A stretch of DNA of 37,370 nt from Deltaproteobacteria bacterium (GCA_029261795.1 JAJDAP010000052.1:1-37370), one strand, 5' to 3'. Shown: positions 11,815 to 20,092, counted from the first letter of the stretch. Translations and numbers: made by a program. The notes: a model not told the origin generated them from the letters alone.

Positions 11815-12549
11815 GTGGAAGACGGCAACCTGCTCCCGAGCCTGCTCGCGCTCGCCTTCGCAGCGGGCGTACAGGGCTTTCTCGGATTCGGCTTCGGGAT
11901 CGTCGCGATGACACTGCTCGTCTTCGGAGCCGACCTCGTTCACAGCGCCGGCGTGGTGAACCTGACGGCCATCGTCGTCACGGTGGGCATGTTGTGGCGG
12001 CTGCGGGCTTCGATCCTCTGGCGCGTTGCTGGCCGGTTGGTTCCCTGGATCGCCATCGGCGTGATCGGTGGCGTGACGGCGTTGGGAATGCTCGACCGGG
12101 AACTGATGCTGCGCACCCTCGGCGCCGTGGTCATCGGACTTGCCGCCTGGAACCTGATCAGCCCGCGGCTGGCGACCCGAGAGCCGCCCCTGTGGCTGGA
12201 TGCCGGGGTCGGGTTGATCGGCGGGGTGCTCGGCGGCGCCTTCAATACCAGTGGCCCGCCGGTGATCGCGCACCTGTACCGACGCCCCGAGGGCCCGGAT
12301 GCGCTGCGCGGCACGCTCCAGGTCTTGTTCCTGTCGGTCAGCCTGATGCGCGCCCCGATCGCGGCCTACCAGGGAATGATGGAAGCGTCCGTCTGGGTGC
12401 ACGCGGCCTGGGGGATCCCGGCGGTGCTGATCGGCCAGATGCTAGGTGGCCTGCTCGGCCGTCGGGTGCCCGCCGAGGGCTTTCGCCGCGTCGCGTGGAT
12501 CGCCCTCGGCGTCCTGGGTTCGGTTCTGCTGCTCCGCGGAGGCGGGTGA
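11815..12549 (+). CDS. TauE/SafE-family membrane transporter
   Basis: A hydrophobic 244-residue protein with about seven or eight membrane spans and two halves that each begin with a Gly-rich motif: GFLGFGFGIVAMTLLVFG near the N-terminus and GVLGGAFNTSGPPVIAHLYR in the middle. These are the hallmark of the TauE/SafE (COG0730) family, which exports sulfite, sulfoacetate or other organic anions. The substrate is not predictable. GTG 11815 is the first start; there is no clear Shine-Dalgarno. It is divergent from uvrA and 32 bases ahead of the histidine kinase, so the two may be co-transcribed. Confidence 0.87.
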   Translation: MEDGNLLPSLLALAFAAGVQGFLGFGFGIVAMTLLVFGADLVHSAGVVNLTAIVVTVGMLWRLRASILWRVAGRLVPWIAIGVIGGVTALGMLDRELMLRTLGAVVIGLAAWNLISPRLATREPPLWLDAGVGLIGGVLGGAFNTSGPPVIAHLYRRPEGPDALRGTLQVLFLSVSLMRAPIAAYQGMMEASVWVHAAWGIPAVLIGQMLGGLLGRRVPAEGFRRVAWIALGVLGSVLLLRGGG

Positions 12550-12581
12550 AGCTCGAACGGCGGTAGACCGATAGGCGCTCG

Positions 12582-14324
12582 GTGGACTACTACGCCGTCA
12601 TTCCGCTGCTCGCCTGCACCATCTCGGCCGCGACGGCGGCACATCTGTGGACCGCTGAACCGGACAATCGGCGCATGTGGCCGATCGCGGGCATCAGCGC
12701 ATTGGGCGCTTTCTGGGCGTTCTGCGAGGTACTCGCGAACCAAGCCGAGGACCCCGCCACCGCGCTCTTCTGGCTCCGCATGGCCCTGGCCGGTTCGATC
12801 CCACTCGGCCCGATGGCTCTCCACGCCCTCTCGGTCGTCTGCGACCAGTACTCACCGCGCGTGCGCGCCGCGGTATGGGCGCTGCACGCCTCGGGCATCG
12901 GCATCATCGGATTCGCGTTGTTCAGCGACGCCGTGGTCACGACCGTCGTGCCCACGTGGTGGGGTTGGGGTGCTCGCCCCGGCTCGGGAATGATCCTCGC
13001 CTACCTGTTGATCATGGGCGCCGCCTTCGCGGGCTACCGGGTGTTTCGCGGCCAGTACACGCTCGAGGAGGAGCGGACGGGCGCGCCGCTGGTGACGCTC
13101 TCGTTGGCGGTCCCGGTCGTCATCGCCTCGCTCACCGATGTGATCCTGCCCGCCCTCGCCGTGGAGAGCGTGCCGCGCTTCGGCAGCGCCGCGGTCGCCT
13201 TCATCGGCGTGATCCGCGCCTACAGCTTCCTGCGCCACGGCGATTCGATGTTGATCCCGGAAGGCATCACGGCCAAGGCGCTGCAAGCCTTGCCGGATGG
13301 CGTGATGTCGGTGGCCGTCGATGGTCGCATTCGCACAGCGAACGACCGCATGGCGGAACTGATTGGTTCTCCCAGCTCGGATCTCGTGGGCGCACCGGTC
13401 GAACGGTTCCTGCCAGCCGCCGTGCTGACGGCGTCCCGCGAAGTGCGCGACTACGCATGCAGCCTCACCAATAGCAGCGGTGAAGCGATCGATGTCTCGA
13501 TCTCGACCTCGACCCGCGAGATGCAAGGACAGGCTGCCGGCACCGTGGTGATCGTTCGCGATGTCCGCGAAGTCGCCAACCTGCGCAGCCGACTGATGCT
13601 CTCGGGCCGCATGGCCGCGGTTGGAGAACTCGCCGCCGGCATCGCACACGAGGTAAACAATCCGATCGCCTATGTGCGCTCGAACCTGATGGCCCTGCGA
13701 GAGCACGCGGATGTGATCGACAAGGCACTTCGCCAGCTGCCGAACTGGCGCGAAATGGCGCCTATCGTGAGCGACTGCGAAGACATCATCGACGAGTCCC
13801 TCGAAGGGATCGACCGCGCCGCCGGCATCATCCGCGATGTGCGCGAGTTCTCTCATGCGGGTGAGGGAGAGCGCCGTCCGACGGACCTGGCCCAGGTGAT
13901 CGAGCAAAGCTTGCGGGTGGCGCGCATCCAGATTCGCAAGAGCGTGTCCGTCGAGGTGAACGTCGACGAGCTGCCGCAGGTAGAATGTGACCCGCAGCGA
14001 ATCAAGCAGGTCCTGGTGAATCTGTTGGTCAACGCCGGACACGCGGTCTCCGAGCAGGGGCGCATCGAAATCACCGGCGAGCTCGATGGAGATCGCGTGG
14101 CGGTGCGGATCAAGGACGATGGCTGCGGAATCCCGCAGGCCGATCTCGAGCGGATCTTCGATCCATTCTTCACCACGAAGCCGGTAGGTGTCGGCACCGG
14201 CCTCGGGCTCGCGATCAACTTCGGAATCCTGAAGGATCACGGCGGGTCGATCGACGTGGAATCCAGCGAGGGCACGGGAACGACTTTTACGTTCCACCTG
14301 CCGCGGGCCACTGACGACGCCTAA
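12582..14324 (+). CDS. Sensor histidine kinase: 7TM input, PAS, HisKA, HATPase
   Basis: A 580-residue inner-membrane kinase. Residues 1-220 form about seven hydrophobic spans resembling the N-terminal 7TM module of some histidine kinases. A PAS domain follows (about 232-330, LPDGVMSVAVDGRIRTANDR). The H-box is AAGIAHEVNNPIAYV with phospho-accepting His near residue 356. The ATP-binding domain has the N-box NLLVNAGHAV (Asn near 484), the G1 box DDGCGIP, the F-box FDPFFTTKP and the G2 box GTGLGLAI. It starts with GTG. No response regulator is adjacent; the nearest receiver domain is at 23463 on the other strand, so it counts as orphan. Its stop shares three bases with the stop of the convergent phosphoesterase gene. 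The signal sensed is unknown. Confidence 0.93.
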   Translation: MDYYAVIPLLACTISAATAAHLWTAEPDNRRMWPIAGISALGAFWAFCEVLANQAEDPATALFWLRMALAGSIPLGPMALHALSVVCDQYSPRVRAAVWALHASGIGIIGFALFSDAVVTTVVPTWWGWGARPGSGMILAYLLIMGAAFAGYRVFRGQYTLEEERTGAPLVTLSLAVPVVIASLTDVILPALAVESVPRFGSAAVAFIGVIRAYSFLRHGDSMLIPEGITAKALQALPDGVMSVAVDGRIRTANDRMAELIGSPSSDLVGAPVERFLPAAVLTASREVRDYACSLTNSSGEAIDVSISTSTREMQGQAAGTVVIVRDVREVANLRSRLMLSGRMAAVGELAAGIAHEVNNPIAYVRSNLMALREHADVIDKALRQLPNWREMAPIVSDCEDIIDESLEGIDRAAGIIRDVREFSHAGEGERRPTDLAQVIEQSLRVARIQIRKSVSVEVNVDELPQVECDPQRIKQVLVNLLVNAGHAVSEQGRIEITGELDGDRVAVRIKDDGCGIPQADLERIFDPFFTTKPVGVGTGLGLAINFGILKDHGGSIDVESSEGTGTTFTFHLPRATDDA

Positions 14325-15490
14325 CGTGGACTTCGGATCACGATCTCGCTGACTTCGGCCGGGGCGAACAGACGCATCGGCGGCCCCCAGAAACCGCAGC
14401 CACGGCTCACCCAGATCTGGCTGTCTCCAACGCGGTGGAGCCCCTGCACGAAGGGCGTCGACAACCGCACCAGGCCATGAAACGGCCACAACTGGCCTCC
14501 GTGGGTGTGGCCCGAAATCTGTAGATCGACGTCGCGAAGCGAGGCGCGTTTGAAGGTCGCGGGGTCGTGAGCCAGCAGGATCAAGGCGCGAGCGGGATCG
14601 TGGCCTTCGAGGGCGGCATCCAGATCCTCGCTCGAAGAGGTGCGCCAGTCGCCTCGATGATCGTCGACACCGGCGAGGTCGAAACCATCGTTCTCGCCGA
14701 TCCGGACCCGCGCGTTGCGGAGCGGGTGCATGCCGAGTTCGCGCACGCGCTCGACCCAGGCGACATCGCCCGAGTACACATCGTGATTGCCGGTGATGAA
14801 GAAGACGCCGTGCTTGCCGCGGAGCTCGCCGAACGGTTCGACGTCGTTCCGGAGTCGCTCGACGTCGCCATCGACCAGATCGCCAGTGACGACAACCAGA
14901 TCGGCGTCGAGCGAGTTCACCCGGTCGGTCAGGCCCGCGGCGAAACGCCGATCGAGGACGGGCCCGATGTGGATGTCGCTGATCTGGGCGATGCGGAACC
15001 CGTCGAGCGAAGCGGGCCAGCGTGCGATCTCGATCTCCACACGCCGCACGGCTGGAATCCGAAGCGCTCCGCGGAGGCCCTGCACCACGGCCAGAAACAC
15101 GACGAAACCGACGAAGACGGCCCTCCCTTGCGCTCCGATCTCGGCGCCGCCCGCGGCACCCATCGACCAAGCGACGGCATCCGCGATCGCCCATGCGGAG
15201 AACGAGAACCAGAGGATCCCCATCCAGATGACGATCGGGAGCGAGAGCCAACGCATCCACGGCAGCGGCAGCCGGCGCTCGACGAACGGGAGCGCGAAGA
15301 AGCTGAGAAAGCCGAGCGCGACGAGGCTCGGGCCTAACGTCGCGACTGGATCCCCCCAGCCGGGATCCAGGAAGAACCTCTGCGCCACGTACCAATGGCT
15401 GCCACCCACTACGCCGAAGACCAGGAGCAGCCCGACCCCGACCCTGGCGATGCGCCGGGGGAATGTCCGGGGCGGTTCGGCGGTGGTCAT
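14321..15490 (-). CDS. Membrane-anchored metallophosphoesterase (YkuE/YaeI type)
   Basis: 389 residues. The N-terminal third has about four hydrophobic segments (including VGLLLVFGVVGGSHWYV and FVGFVVFLAVVQGL), placing it in the inner membrane. The rest is a calcineurin-like phosphoesterase with all metal motifs in order: ISDIHIGP, VTGDLVDGD, FITGNHDVYSG, LLAHDP and SGHTHGGQLWP. Relatives act on phospholipid or lipid A precursors (LpxG/YkuE class), but the substrate here is inferred only. It is the last gene of the ribbon-helix-helix, PLP enzyme, phosphoesterase run, 28 bases after its neighbour. CTAA at 14321-14324 carries both its stop and that of the convergent kinase gene. Confidence 0.9.
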   Translation of the reverse strand: MTTAEPPRTFPRRIARVGVGLLLVFGVVGGSHWYVAQRFFLDPGWGDPVATLGPSLVALGFLSFFALPFVERRLPLPWMRWLSLPIVIWMGILWFSFSAWAIADAVAWSMGAAGGAEIGAQGRAVFVGFVVFLAVVQGLRGALRIPAVRRVEIEIARWPASLDGFRIAQISDIHIGPVLDRRFAAGLTDRVNSLDADLVVVTGDLVDGDVERLRNDVEPFGELRGKHGVFFITGNHDVYSGDVAWVERVRELGMHPLRNARVRIGENDGFDLAGVDDHRGDWRTSSSEDLDAALEGHDPARALILLAHDPATFKRASLRDVDLQISGHTHGGQLWPFHGLVRLSTPFVQGLHRVGDSQIWVSRGCGFWGPPMRLFAPAEVSEIVIRSPR

Positions 15491-15518
15491 CGGCAGAGTG
15501 TCGCAGGCGATCCCGGGG

Positions 15519-16514
15519 CTACCAGCCGCGCAGATCGATCTCCCAGCGATCGACGACCTGGTCGCCGGAGACCAGATAGAGCGCCTCGTGCTTGGCCATG
15601 GTCGGGTCCACGTGCGCCGGCTTCACGCGAATCCGATCTCCCACCTCGAGCGCTGGCTCGGGTGCGAAGGTCAGGTGCTCGTCGGAGCAGAACCACACCC
15701 GGGCGCCATCCACCTCGGGATCGCCGTGATCCATGGCGAGTGCCTTGAGCCCGCAATCTGCGACGCTCCACTTCTCGGAAACGGAGATGACGGACGCAAC
15801 GACCGTGAGCGCCAGCTCGAACGGCAAGCCCAACTTCGCATAGGCCGTATCCATCAGGGCGTAGGAGCCGGCCTGGATCTCGCTGGCCGCTTCGTTGAGG
15901 TCATAGGTGCCGGTGCCTCCGGCCGAGACCAGTTCCCCGCCCACATCGCCATGGGCCTGAAGCAACAACGCCATCGATTCCGCCGTGGACAGCTTCTGGG
16001 CCGCACGGTCCTCGACCATCATCAGGTGCCCCTCGTATCCCATCACGCCGCGAACCTCGAGGCCACGCGATCGGGCGAGGTCGGCGAGCCTTCCAGCGTC
16101 GCCGGGCGCGCAACCGCAGCGTGGCAGGCCGACGTTCACATCGATCAAGCACTGTTCGATGCCGCCGCGAACCGCAGCCTCGATGGTGGCTTCGGAATCG
16201 ACGGCCACCGTGACATGGGCATCGAGCACCCCGAGCCGGCTGCAGTCCAGGACCTCGTTGGCGAGCAACAGATCGTCGCCCAGACCGGCGGCCGCCATGC
16301 CCTCGACTTCACGAACCGTTGCGCAGGTGAAGTTGCGATGGCCGAGTTCCGCCTGGCGCCAGGCCAGGGCCGTGCACTTGTGCGCCTTCACATGCGGGCG
16401 CAGGCGGGCAGCCGGAAGCGCCTTCGCCATCGTGGCGAGGTTTCGTTCGAGGGCGTCGCGGTCTGCCACCAGCGCCGGCGTGGGAAGATCTTGGATGGTC
16501 TTGGGATCGAGCAC
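15519..16514 (-). CDS. DSD1-family PLP enzyme (D-threonine aldolase/D-serine dehydratase-like)
   Basis: 331-residue fold-type III PLP enzyme. The N-terminal LPTPALVADRDALERNL and LRPHVKAHKC (the first Lys expected to bind PLP) are the alanine-racemase-like barrel signature of this family. The C-terminal domain carries PAHVDPTMAKHEALYLV, whose His and Asp two residues apart fit the metal site of D-threonine aldolase-like enzymes. Members cleave D-threonine to glycine and acetaldehyde or dehydrate D-serine; the sequence does not settle which. It starts 4 bases after the ribbon-helix-helix gene stop and precedes the phosphoesterase gene by 28 bases, so it is probably the middle gene of a three-gene operon. 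Confidence 0.88.
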   Translation of the reverse strand: MLDPKTIQDLPTPALVADRDALERNLATMAKALPAARLRPHVKAHKCTALAWRQAELGHRNFTCATVREVEGMAAAGLGDDLLLANEVLDCSRLGVLDAHVTVAVDSEATIEAAVRGGIEQCLIDVNVGLPRCGCAPGDAGRLADLARSRGLEVRGVMGYEGHLMMVEDRAAQKLSTAESMALLLQAHGDVGGELVSAGGTGTYDLNEAASEIQAGSYALMDTAYAKLGLPFELALTVVASVISVSEKWSVADCGLKALAMDHGDPEVDGARVWFCSDEHLTFAPEPALEVGDRIRVKPAHVDPTMAKHEALYLVSGDQVVDRWEIDLRGW

Positions 16515-16518
16515 CCGG

Positions 16519-17226
16519 CTAGTCTACGGGCAGCGCATCCTCGCGCACGTAGAGACCCGTCAACCCGTGGGATCCGATCGCCGCGTGGGCACGTTCGCCG
16601 GGGCCCATCCTGGTTCCGGTGCGCGCGCAGTACTGGGTCGCGTGGAGCACGACGGGCTGCCAGGCGACGATTCCCTCGAAGGGATCTTCCGTCGACGACT
16701 CGGGCTCGGAACCCGAATCCGGCTGGTCCGACGCTTCATCGCTGAACTCGGCCTCGACGTCGACATCCGCGGGCGTGTGGGGCGCGGTACTGCGACCGCG
16801 GCGCCGGCGACCGTGAAAGCGGCCTCCCCGGCGGCGCGTTCGGTAGCGCTCACTGGCCTCTTCGGCGCCATCCATCACATCTTCCAGGACATCGCCCAGG
16901 TCGTCGCTCACCTGCTCGACAACGCTGAAGGCTTCCTCGAGGACGTTTCGCACCAGATTCGAGACGGGCAGCCGAAGATCCTCGGCCATGGCGCGAATCT
17001 CCTCCGAGAGTTGTTCGGAGATTCGGGTGTGGAGGATGCGCTCCTTGCGGTGGCCGGAGCGCCGCTGTCCGCGCTGCTCCCGGCGCGCTCCGCGAACCTG
17101 TTCGCGTTCCTCGCCTCGTGAATTTCCATTGGAATTACTAGTACTTCGGCCTCCTCTGGAGCTCGCCGATTCGGATCCGGGCGTGCTTTCGGAGGAAGGC
17201 TCGTCGTGGTTTTGCGTGTCATTCAT
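16519..17226 (-). CDS. Ribbon-helix-helix-like protein with RG-rich linker
   Basis: About 235 residues of unassigned function. The N-terminus is polar and low complexity (Ser, Gly, Arg, Glu). Residues about 60-100 look like a ribbon-helix-helix fold: a short strand ERILHTRIS, then helices SEEIRAMAEDL and PVSNLVRNVLEEAF. An Arg/Gly stretch (RRRGGRFHGRRRRGR) and an acidic stretch follow. The C-terminus has a compact motif with CARTGTRMGPGERAHAA that I do not recognise. Possible ATGs are 17232 and 17226; 17226 is chosen because a promoter candidate places the transcript start there and no ribosome site is visible. It heads the operon with the PLP enzyme and phosphoesterase genes. A DNA-binding regulator is a reasonable inference. 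Confidence 0.75.
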   Translation of the reverse strand: MNDTQNHDEPSSESTPGSESASSRGGRSTSNSNGNSRGEEREQVRGARREQRGQRRSGHRKERILHTRISEQLSEEIRAMAEDLRLPVSNLVRNVLEEAFSVVEQVSDDLGDVLEDVMDGAEEASERYRTRRRGGRFHGRRRRGRSTAPHTPADVDVEAEFSDEASDQPDSGSEPESSTEDPFEGIVAWQPVVLHATQYCARTGTRMGPGERAHAAIGSHGLTGLYVREDALPVD

Positions 17227-17233
17227 GGCCATC

Positions 17234-17261
17234 AATGTATTACGTTGTCACACATTGTCAA
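17234..17261 (-). promoter_or_regulatory. Sigma70-like promoter with overlapping operator-like repeats
   Basis: On the minus strand a perfect -35 TTGACA (17256-17261) is followed 16 bases on by TACATT (17234-17239; 4 of 6 matches to the -10). On the plus strand TTGTCA is repeated at 17245-17250 and 17255-17260, exactly 10 bp apart, and lies over the -35 and spacer. GTTG...CAAC (17244-17262) gives imperfect dyad symmetry. The surrounding bases are AT-rich against a GC-rich background. Transcription would begin at about the ATG at 17226, so a leaderless message is possible. Binding by the adjacent ribbon-helix-helix protein is inference. Confidence 0.45.
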
Positions 17262-17311
17262 CGCATGTAATTTTCTGCGGCTTCGTTGCCGGCTTCGTTA
17301 GCCTCGGCCGC

Positions 17312-17620
17312 ATGGCAGACACCCGATTCTCCGTGGGACAACTGATCCGTCACATCCGCTTCGGCTACCGCGGAGTCATCTTCGACGTCGACCCGGACTT
17401 CCAGGGCTCGAATGCCTGGTACGAACAGGTGGCACGTTCGCGCCCGCCGAAGGATCAGCCCTGGTATCACGTGCTCCCGGACGGTTCAGAAAACACGACC
17501 TACGTGGCCGAGCGCAACCTCGACCCTGAGGCGGACCCGCGCCCGCTCGAGCACCCGATGTTGGATGAGTTGTTCATGGGCTTCGAGAATGGCAGCTACC
17601 GACGCCGCGCGGTCAACTGA
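17312..17620 (+). CDS. hspQ: HspQ/YccV-like hemimethylated DNA-binding domain protein
   Basis: 102 residues matching the HspQ (YccV) domain along its length: FSVGQLIRHIRFGYRGVIFD, then DPDF, WYEQVARSRPPKDQPWYHVL, YVAERNL and HPMLDELF. In enterobacteria this protein is a heat-inducible factor that binds hemimethylated DNA and acts on the Lon protease; the role in this lineage is not established. ATG 17312 is the start by homology; the longer upstream frame overlaps the regulatory region and the ribbon-helix-helix gene. Transcribed away from that gene and converging on the radical SAM gene, with 25 bases of 3' overlap. Confidence 0.9.
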   Translation: MADTRFSVGQLIRHIRFGYRGVIFDVDPDFQGSNAWYEQVARSRPPKDQPWYHVLPDGSENTTYVAERNLDPEADPRPLEHPMLDELFMGFENGSYRRRAVN

Positions 17621-18510
17621 ACGAGATCGGAAGCGGATTCCGCTTCCGTCGGTAATGCGACGTCGGGGCGGGCCAGCCAGCCGTCCACGCTGTTGAAACC
17701 TGCCTGCGAGAAGACGACCCGCGCGCCGCCGAGGACGCAGCGCATGGTTTCGGCGGCCAGGTCAGCCGCTTCGGGCCGAAGCCAGTCTGCGTGTCCCATT
17801 TCCCGAAGCCGAGCGCAGCTGGCGCGGCTTCGTCGACCCTGCGCCCCATCGCCGCGTGCGAAGTCATCGATGACGACGCGGTCGACGACCGGGGCGAGCG
17901 CCCTGGCGAAGCGTTCAGGGTCGCAGGGCAGGATCGGAGCCACCGCCGCCTGGGTTGGAATCCTGGCCTCCCGCAGGCGAGCCAGCGTCTCGATCCGGCG
18001 AACGAACGAAGGCGAGTCCGGCTCGAACACGCGACGCACCTGGTCGTCGTCCGTCGTCACGGTGAAGCTCACGCCGGCCGTCGGGATCTTTGCGATGAGA
18101 TCGAGATCCCGTAGCACCAGCGGGCTTCGGGTCTGGATCACCAGCGCGCGTGGGGGATGCGCGACCATCACTTCGAGGCAGGCGCGCGTGAGGCGCCGCT
18201 TTCGTTCGAGTGGCGTGTAGGGATCGGTGCTCGATGCGCAGAAGATCCGGGCGCGCGCCAGCGTGCCGCTGCGCGCCTGGGCCAACAGCCGCTCGGCGAT
18301 GTTCAGCTTCGGCGAGATCCACTGCGACCAATCGAGCCGGTACGGGTTCGCACGCTGAACCGTCATCTCGCGTACATAGCAGTAGTGGCACGAGAATTGG
18401 CAACCCACGTAGGGCTGCAGCGAATGTGTGAAGCCGCTCAGATATCCGCCGGTGCGCGTCAGCGCTTGACGGACCGAACGCGGAAACTCGCGAGCGCGGG
18501 ACATGACCAC
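17596..18510 (-). CDS. Radical SAM protein, SplB-like (COG1533)
   Basis: 304 residues. The radical SAM cluster motif is CQFSCHYC near residue 37, followed by YVREM, and the segments IFCASSTDPYTPLERKRRLTR, LVIQTRSPLVLRDLDLI and VSFTVTTDDDQVRRVFEPDS are typical of the spore-photoproduct-lyase-like group often annotated as DNA repair photolyase. Members of this group in non-spore-formers have unknown substrates; a spore photoproduct role is not claimed. GTG 18510 lies 6 bases after GAGGG, with ATG 18504 as the alternative. Its 3' end overlaps the convergent hspQ gene by 25 bases and is divergent from the ABC transporter genes by 71 bases. Confidence 0.88.
   Translation of the reverse strand: MVMSRAREFPRSVRQALTRTGGYLSGFTHSLQPYVGCQFSCHYCYVREMTVQRANPYRLDWSQWISPKLNIAERLLAQARSGTLARARIFCASSTDPYTPLERKRRLTRACLEVMVAHPPRALVIQTRSPLVLRDLDLIAKIPTAGVSFTVTTDDDQVRRVFEPDSPSFVRRIETLARLREARIPTQAAVAPILPCDPERFARALAPVVDRVVIDDFARGDGAQGRRSRASCARLREMGHADWLRPEAADLAAETMRCVLGGARVVFSQAGFNSVDGWLARPDVALPTEAESASDLVQLTARRR
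17628..17648 (+). terminator. Terminator-like hairpin after hspQ
   Basis: A perfect 9-bp inverted repeat (CGGAAGCGG, loop ATT, CCGCTTCCG) starting 8 bases after the hspQ stop and lying inside the 3' end of the convergent radical SAM gene. The strong GC stem suits a terminator or an mRNA 3'-end stabiliser. There is no T-run, so it is only a candidate. Confidence 0.4.
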
Positions 18511-18581
18511 AGGATACCCTCGCGCGATGTTGCCTGGCGCCGGAAGCGACGACTCTTGAGCGAAGCCAGCTGGCTGCGGCG

Positions 18582-19292
18582 ATGAACGTCATCGAACTGG
18601 CCGGCGTCACCAAGCGATACGGCGCTCGCGCCGCGCTCGAAGCCATCGACCTGACGTTGCCCGAGGGCGGCACCCTGGGGCTGCTCGGGCCGAATGGTGC
18701 GGGCAAGACCACGACGCTGCGGTTGTTGCTGGGCTTCTGCCGGCCGACCGAGGGCACCGTTCGGCTCCGTGGGCGCGACCCGGTGGACCCGGCTTCTCGC
18801 GACGGTCTCGGTTACCTGCCGGAGCGCTTGATCGTTCCGGGCCGCACCCGGGTGCGTGGTTTCTTGCGACTCCACGCGCGGCTCGCGGGGTTGCATGGCG
18901 CGGACGCGGACCGACAGGCGGACGAAGCCATGGAGTTGGTCGGCGTTTCCGAGCGGGCGTCGGACCGCCTGGCGAGCCTTTCGAAGGGCTTGCGGCAACG
19001 CGTCGGCTTCGCACAGGCGTTACTCGGGCCGCCCGACATCGTGCTCCTCGACGAGCCGACCTCGGGCCTCGACCCGATCGGAATTCGAGATGCGCGCGAG
19101 TGGATCCAGGCCGCGAGGAACCGCGGCTGCACGCTGCTGGTGAGCAGCCATGTTCTCTCGGAAGTGGAACGCACCTGCGACAGCATCGCGATCCTCCACG
19201 AAGGCCGAATCGCCGCGCGAGGCAGCCTCGACGAAATCGTGCGCGAGGGCGAGAGCCTCGAAGATGCGTTCGTCCGGGTGGTCGGCGCATGA
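18582..19292 (+). CDS. ABC transporter ATP-binding protein (ABC-2 type export)
   Basis: 236-residue ATPase that powers export through the partner permease encoded next. It has Walker A LLGPNGAGKTTTLRLLLG, signature LSKGLRQRVGFAQALLG, Walker B DIVLLDEPTSGLDP and the switch histidine in LLVSSHVLSEVE. The closest types are the CcmA/NatA class that pair with ABC-2 permeases for drug, lipid, polysaccharide or gliding-related export. The substrate cannot be deduced. Its TGA overlaps the permease ATG in ATGA, so translation is probably coupled. It is divergent from the radical SAM gene. Confidence 0.95.
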   Translation: MNVIELAGVTKRYGARAALEAIDLTLPEGGTLGLLGPNGAGKTTTLRLLLGFCRPTEGTVRLRGRDPVDPASRDGLGYLPERLIVPGRTRVRGFLRLHARLAGLHGADADRQADEAMELVGVSERASDRLASLSKGLRQRVGFAQALLGPPDIVLLDEPTSGLDPIGIRDAREWIQAARNRGCTLLVSSHVLSEVERTCDSIAILHEGRIAARGSLDEIVREGESLEDAFVRVVGA

Positions 19293-20092
19293 ACGGTCTG
19301 GGCCCGCTGATCTCCGAAGCCATCCAGGACGCGGTGCGACGCCGGCTCGCCTATGTCGTCGCCGCGATCTGTCTGCTCTCGGTGCTCGTGCTCGATAGCT
19401 GCACGGGCATGCTTCCCTCCACCGTGGAGGTCAACGGCGAGCCGATGGATCTCGGCGCCGGTGTGGCCAGTGGCGCTGGCCTGGTGACCTTCGTGGTCCT
19501 CGGTCTCTGGGTGGTCACGCTCGCGGGTGTCCTGGCTGCGGATCAACTGCGCGAAACGATCGAGGACGGTTCGGCAACGCTCGCGCTCGCGCGGCCCGTG
19601 TCTCGGGTTGCGTTCGCATTGGCACGACTCGTCGGTGTACTCACGATCAGCTTGGGTGCGGGTGCGTTCTTGCTGGGTAGCGCGGCATTCCTTCTCGCCT
19701 CACGGCACGAAGTTCCGATGGACCCCGCGCTGGGCGCTGCTCTTGCCGCTGCGCTTGGCGGGCTCGCGCTCGCCGGCTGGTCGATGGCCGCGTCGCTCGT
19801 GCTACCGCGGATTGCGACGACGCTGCTCGTCTTCGTTCTGGTAGGAACGATCGCGCTGACGAACGCGATCGGTGCGGCCACCGAACTCGGTGGACTGTTC
19901 GGCTTCGTGAACGACTACGGCCCGCCGTTAGCCTCGACGGTGATCGTCTCCTTGGCTTCCTGGCTCCCCGAGGCGGCGATCGAATCCCTTCGCATCAACG
20001 CCAGCGAAGTCTGGATCCGGCTCGGAATCTGGACGCTGATGGGCCTGGCCGCGCTGCTCTACGCGATTCGCAGGATCGAAATCGGACGTTAG
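19289..20092 (+). CDS. ABC-2 type transporter permease
   Basis: 267 residues with about six membrane spans, of the ABC-2 permease type. The start MNGLGPLISEAIQDAVRRRLAYVV is followed by a first span; the segment LRETIEDGSATLALARPVSR is the cytoplasmic amphipathic region typical of these permeases (drug/NatB class). Four or five further spans follow (VGVLTISLGAGAFLL, LAGWSMAASLVL, TTLLVFVLVGTIAL) and the protein ends in a short basic tail. The ATG at 19289 overlaps the ATPase stop. Its TAG shares two bases with the TAA of the convergent HIT gene. The exported substrate is unknown. Confidence 0.9.
   Translation: MNGLGPLISEAIQDAVRRRLAYVVAAICLLSVLVLDSCTGMLPSTVEVNGEPMDLGAGVASGAGLVTFVVLGLWVVTLAGVLAADQLRETIEDGSATLALARPVSRVAFALARLVGVLTISLGAGAFLLGSAAFLLASRHEVPMDPALGAALAAALGGLALAGWSMAASLVLPRIATTLLVFVLVGTIALTNAIGAATELGGLFGFVNDYGPPLASTVIVSLASWLPEAAIESLRINASEVWIRLGIWTLMGLAALLYAIRRIEIGR

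Noticed and set aside
12852..15395. 847-codon open frame on the minus strand
   Set aside because: It lies over the histidine kinase and phosphoesterase genes, both with full catalytic motifs. The product is Arg/His/Asp-rich shadow coding.
14787..16745. 652-codon open frame on the plus strand
   Set aside because: Antisense to the phosphoesterase and PLP enzyme genes, which are supported by motifs; the product is not a recognisable protein.
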